In this document: piece after piece, positions 6,302 through 8,980 of the stretch | Layout: every line of letters starts with the position of its first letter | Position numbering within the stretch: position 1 is the stretch's first letter | Assembly: GCA_964387145.1 (NCBI GenBank) | Contig: CAYLVM010000102.1 | Span: 1-8,980, forward strand | Origin: JAMBLL01 sp964387145 | Lineage (GTDB): Bacteria > Actinomycetota > Acidimicrobiia > Spongiisociales > UBA5794 | Reading direction: 5' to 3' | Length of the DNA: 8,980 bases | Translations under genes and position numbers: made by a program | The notes under the pieces: model-generated | Seen by the model: the letters and a program-made list of their open reading frames with translations, nothing else | Told to the model about the DNA's origin: nothing | Database searches by the model: none

Positions 6302-8980
6302 TTACAGCCTCGACGGCAGGTCGGTTCGGGAAGGTATCCACGTCCCCTCCACGGGCCGAACTTTGATTCGTGCGTCCACGATACGCACACCGGCGCCCGG
6401 TGTGCCCACTTTCACGGGGTTGAGGTCCATTTCGAAGACTTCGGGAAGATCCTCGATGAGCGCCGATACGCGAAGCAGCGCGTCGATGACGGCCTCGATA
6501 TCGCCGGCATCACCGCCCCGATACCCCTCGAGCAGCCTGGCAGACTTGACGTCGGTGATCATCTCGCGGGCGTCGAGATCGGTCAACGGGTGGATGCGGA
6601 ACGCGACGTCCCCGATGAGTTCCACGAAGATGCCGCCGAGGCCAAAGACGATCAGTGGCCCGAAGTTCGGGTCTTCGACCATCCCGATCAGGATCTCGTG
6701 GCCTCCCGAGATGAACTCCTGAACGAGTACCCCTTCTACATCTTCGACGACCGACGTCACCTGGTTGTACGCCTCTGTGACCGCTTCTCGCCCGGACACG
6801 TCGAGCACGACTCCCCCAACATCCGACTTGTGTACTGCTGACGGGGAGATCACCTTCAAGACGACGGACGTGGGAAGGTGCTCGGCGAACTCGACCGCCG
6901 CATCCGCGGAGTGCACGACGACAGATCGTGGGATCGTGATGCCGTACGCCGTGAGTACGGCATCGACGTCGTCGGGATCGAGCCACACACCATCGTGATC
7001 GACGCCGGCACTCGCCGCCTCGACGACGGCACGGGCACCGTCACGGTCGATATCGTCGAACCGAACGAGTTTCCCGACCGGCTTCTCCTTCCACTCGGCG
7101 TACTCGACGGCACTTCGCAGCGCCATCACAGCGCTTTCCGGGAACGAGTAGATCGGGAACTTCGCTGTGGTGCTCGCAAGCTCGGAGGGGACGCCCGACG
7201 AGTTCAGATACACGGAGAGGAACGTCTTGCCCGTCTCGGACTCCTCGGCTGCTCTCCTGATCGCCGTCGCCGTATCGGCCACGCCTTCGTACGACGCCGG
7301 GATGAACAGCGCGATCAACGCGTCGATCTCGTCGCTTGCCAGCATCGTCTGGATCGCCCTGTGGTACTCGGCGGGGCCCGCCGCGGCGATCATGTCGATG
7401 GGGTTTGCAACGGCGGCGTCCTCTGAGAGGAAACTCCGCAACTCGGCCTGGAGCTCATCGGAGAGCTTCGGAACGTGTAACCCGTGCGACTCGATCGCGT
7501 CGACGGCGAGGATCGCCGGCCCACCTGCGTTGGTGATGACCCCGACGTTCCTGCCTCGCGGGAGTGGCTGTGTCGAGAGCAACGAGGCGACGTGGAAAAG
7601 CTCCTCGAGGGTGTTGACCCGGATGACGCCCGCTTGGGTGAACAGTGCGTCGACGGCTGTGTCGAGACTTGCGAGGGATCCCGTGTGGCTCGACGCAGCC
7701 CGTGCCCCGGCCGCCGTCCGGCCGGACTTGACCGCGATGATGGGCTTCTTTGCACCGATCCTCGGTGCAATGCGGGCGAACTGCCTCGCGTTCCCGAACG
7801 ATTCGAGGTAGAGGAGGATCACGTCCGTGTTTGGGTCCTCCTCCCAGAACAGGAGGAGATCGTTGCCCGAGACATCTGCCTTGTTCCCTACGGATATGAA
7901 CGTCGAGATGCCGATGCCGAGTTGCGCTGCGTGGTCGAGGATGGCAAGACCGAGGGCGCCGCTCTGGGAGGACATCGCAACGTTCCCCTTCGGAGGCATG
8001 ATGGGTCCGAACTGCCCATCGAGGTTGACTGCGGGATCGGTGTTGAGCAAACCCATGCAGTTGGGTCCGACCATGCGCATGCCTGCACCGCGTGCGATCT
8101 CGAGAAGGTTTCGCTCCACCGAGGCCCCCGTCTCTCCGACTTCGGAGAACCCAGCTGAGATGACGACGACCCCTTTGACGCCTTTGTCCGCACACTCCTG
8201 GACAACGTCTGTCACGAGCGGCGCAGGGACGACGATGAACGCTAGATCGACCCTGCCCGGAATGTCTTTTACCGATGAATACGTTGGGATCGATCGTACG
8301 ATCGCCGTCTTCGGGTTCACCGGGTACACCGGCCCCATGAAGTCGGCGTTGATGATGTTGTTGAAGAGTCGGCCACCGATCGATGCCTTGTTCCTGCTCG
8401 CACCGATCACTGCGATCGACTGGGGGTAGAACAGGGGAAGGATGCTCGCAGCGGTCGCTATCTGCTCCGCCTTCCCTTCCGCTGCCATGACGGCTTCGGA
8501 CTCCTCGGTCGGGATGTCGACCGTATAGACGCCCTCGTCGATGTCGCGGGTGAGCGGGAAACCCGCGTTTCGGAACACACGCATCATGGCGTGGTTGTCG
8601 GCAAGGAGGAACGCGCGGAACCGTTCGATGCCCAGCGCCCTGGCGTACGCAGAGATCCTGAAAACGAGGAGCGTACCGATACCCATCCCCTGGTAAGCGT
8701 CGGCAACGGTGAACGCGATCTCAGCCGATACCGTATCGCCGGGTATGGCGTTGTACCGTCCGACACCGACGAGCTCTCCGTCGACGATCGCGACGAACGC
8801 CATGTTCATGCGGTAGTCGAGGTCGGTGAACGCGACGAGCTCCTCGGCATCGAGCTCGCGCTTGACGCGGAAGAACCTGAAGTAGCTGCTCTGGGTCGAC
8901 ATGTTCTGAACGAACGCTGCAAGGGCATCGGTGTCGTCGGGCACGATCGGACGGATGCGCACCGTGCCGCCATCCTTGAG
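6302..8980 (-). CDS. GNAT acetyltransferase fused to NDP-forming acyl-CoA synthetase (Pat-like protein lysine acetyltransferase), probably 5'-partial
   Basis: A large cytosolic fusion, at least 886 aa from GTG 8962. Residues 1-150 are a GNAT domain with E81 in EIAFTV as the likely catalytic Glu and the acetyl-CoA loop QGMGIG at 91-96. After a linker comes a CoA-binding Rossmann domain (IAVIGASRNKASIGG at 183-197; VGPNCMGLLNT around 298-308) and a succinyl-CoA-ligase-like domain (SSQSGALG at 331-338; SSHTGSLAS at 424-432, where His426 is the expected phosphohistidine). An ATP-grasp domain occupies about 655-870 (VVLKVISPSAVHKSDVGG, GLGGIFVELIGDVAFRIHPLTD, FEMDLNPVKV). Family knowledge: Pat/PatZ enzymes acetylate and inactivate AMP-forming acyl-CoA synthetases. 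Enterobacterial Pat carries GNAT at the C-terminus, whereas Streptomyces lividans PatA has the GNAT-first order seen here. The frame is open to the window edge and reads LKDGGTV before RIRP, as in relatives, so the true start is probably outside. It is the first visible gene of the minus-strand operon. Confidence 0.9.
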   Translation of the reverse strand, partial: LKDGGTVRIRPIVPDDTDALAAFVQNMSTQSSYFRFFRVKRELDAEELVAFTDLDYRMNMAFVAIVDGELVGVGRYNAIPGDTVSAEIAFTVADAYQGMGIGTLLVFRISAYARALGIERFRAFLLADNHAMMRVFRNAGFPLTRDIDEGVYTVDIPTEESEAVMAAEGKAEQIATAASILPLFYPQSIAVIGASRNKASIGGRLFNNIINADFMGPVYPVNPKTAIVRSIPTYSSVKDIPGRVDLAFIVVPAPLVTDVVQECADKGVKGVVVISAGFSEVGETGASVERNLLEIARGAGMRMVGPNCMGLLNTDPAVNLDGQFGPIMPPKGNVAMSSQSGALGLAILDHAAQLGIGISTFISVGNKADVSGNDLLLFWEEDPNTDVILLYLESFGNARQFARIAPRIGAKKPIIAVKSGRTAAGARAASSHTGSLASLDTAVDALFTQAGVIRVNTLEELFHVASLLSTQPLPRGRNVGVITNAGGPAILAVDAIESHGLHVPKLSDELQAELRSFLSEDAAVANPIDMIAAAGPAEYHRAIQTMLASDEIDALIALFIPASYEGVADTATAIRRAAEESETGKTFLSVYLNSSGVPSELASTTAKFPIYSFPESAVMALRSAVEYAEWKEKPVGKLVRFDDIDRDGARAVVEAASAGVDHDGVWLDPDDVDAVLTAYGITIPRSVVVHSADAAVEFAEHLPTSVVLKVISPSAVHKSDVGGVVLDVSGREAVTEAYNQVTSVVEDVEGVLVQEFISGGHEILIGMVEDPNFGPLIVFGLGGIFVELIGDVAFRIHPLTDLDAREMITDVKSARLLEGYRGGDAGDIEAVIDALLRVSALIEDLPEVFEMDLNPVKVGTPGAGVRIVDARIKVRPVEGTWIPSRTDLPSRL

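Noticed and set aside
8291..8304. Perfect 14-bp palindrome CGATCGTACGATCG.
   Set aside because: It lies deep inside the acetyltransferase coding sequence, built from CGATCG-type words that are common throughout this DNA. There is no second copy and no promoter context, so chance is the simplest explanation.

Overview
The window looks like a stretch of chromosome from a high-GC (roughly 60-65 % by eye) Gram-positive-type bacterium, most plausibly an actinobacterium. MenB and MenA carry motifs very close to what I remember of the mycobacterial enzymes, most genes start with GTG, coding is very dense, and the large acetyltransferase has the GNAT-first domain order described from Streptomyces. 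A class such as Acidimicrobiia would fit, but I cannot fix the taxon from the sequence alone.

Layout: seven protein genes fill almost everything and lie in two convergent blocks. The plus-strand block is menB (48-938), menA (945-1826) and menD (1852-3561), with gaps of 6 and 25 nt. The minus-strand block, in transcription order, is a GNAT plus NDP-forming acyl-CoA synthetase fusion (from the right edge to 6302), a CBS-CBS-BON protein (6291-5680), an alpha/beta hydrolase (5683-4862) and the isochorismate synthase menF (4842-3526). The minus genes are separated by 10 nt, a 4-nt GTGA overlap and about 19 nt, so they look like one operon. The two blocks meet tail to tail, with the menD and menF coding sequences overlapping by 36 bp.

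Function: MenF converts chorismate to isochorismate and MenD adds 2-oxoglutarate to it (SEPHCHC synthase). MenB closes the naphthoquinol ring at the CoA-ester stage and MenA prenylates the product in the membrane. Together these are four steps of the classical (o-succinylbenzoate) menaquinone pathway. MenC, MenE, a certain MenH and the final methyltransferase are not in the window. The hydrolase might stand in for MenH, but it lacks the arginine usual after the nucleophile elbow of that family. The acetyltransferase and the CBS/BON protein are probably regulatory or energy-sensing and are not quinone enzymes themselves.

No RNA genes, mobile elements, CRISPR arrays, phage genes or intergenic stretches over 50 nt were found. 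The window is mostly ordinary core metabolism. The points worth a second look are the split convergent men locus with overlapping tails, the menF operon partners, and the reversed-domain acetyltransferase that keeps its ligase histidine.
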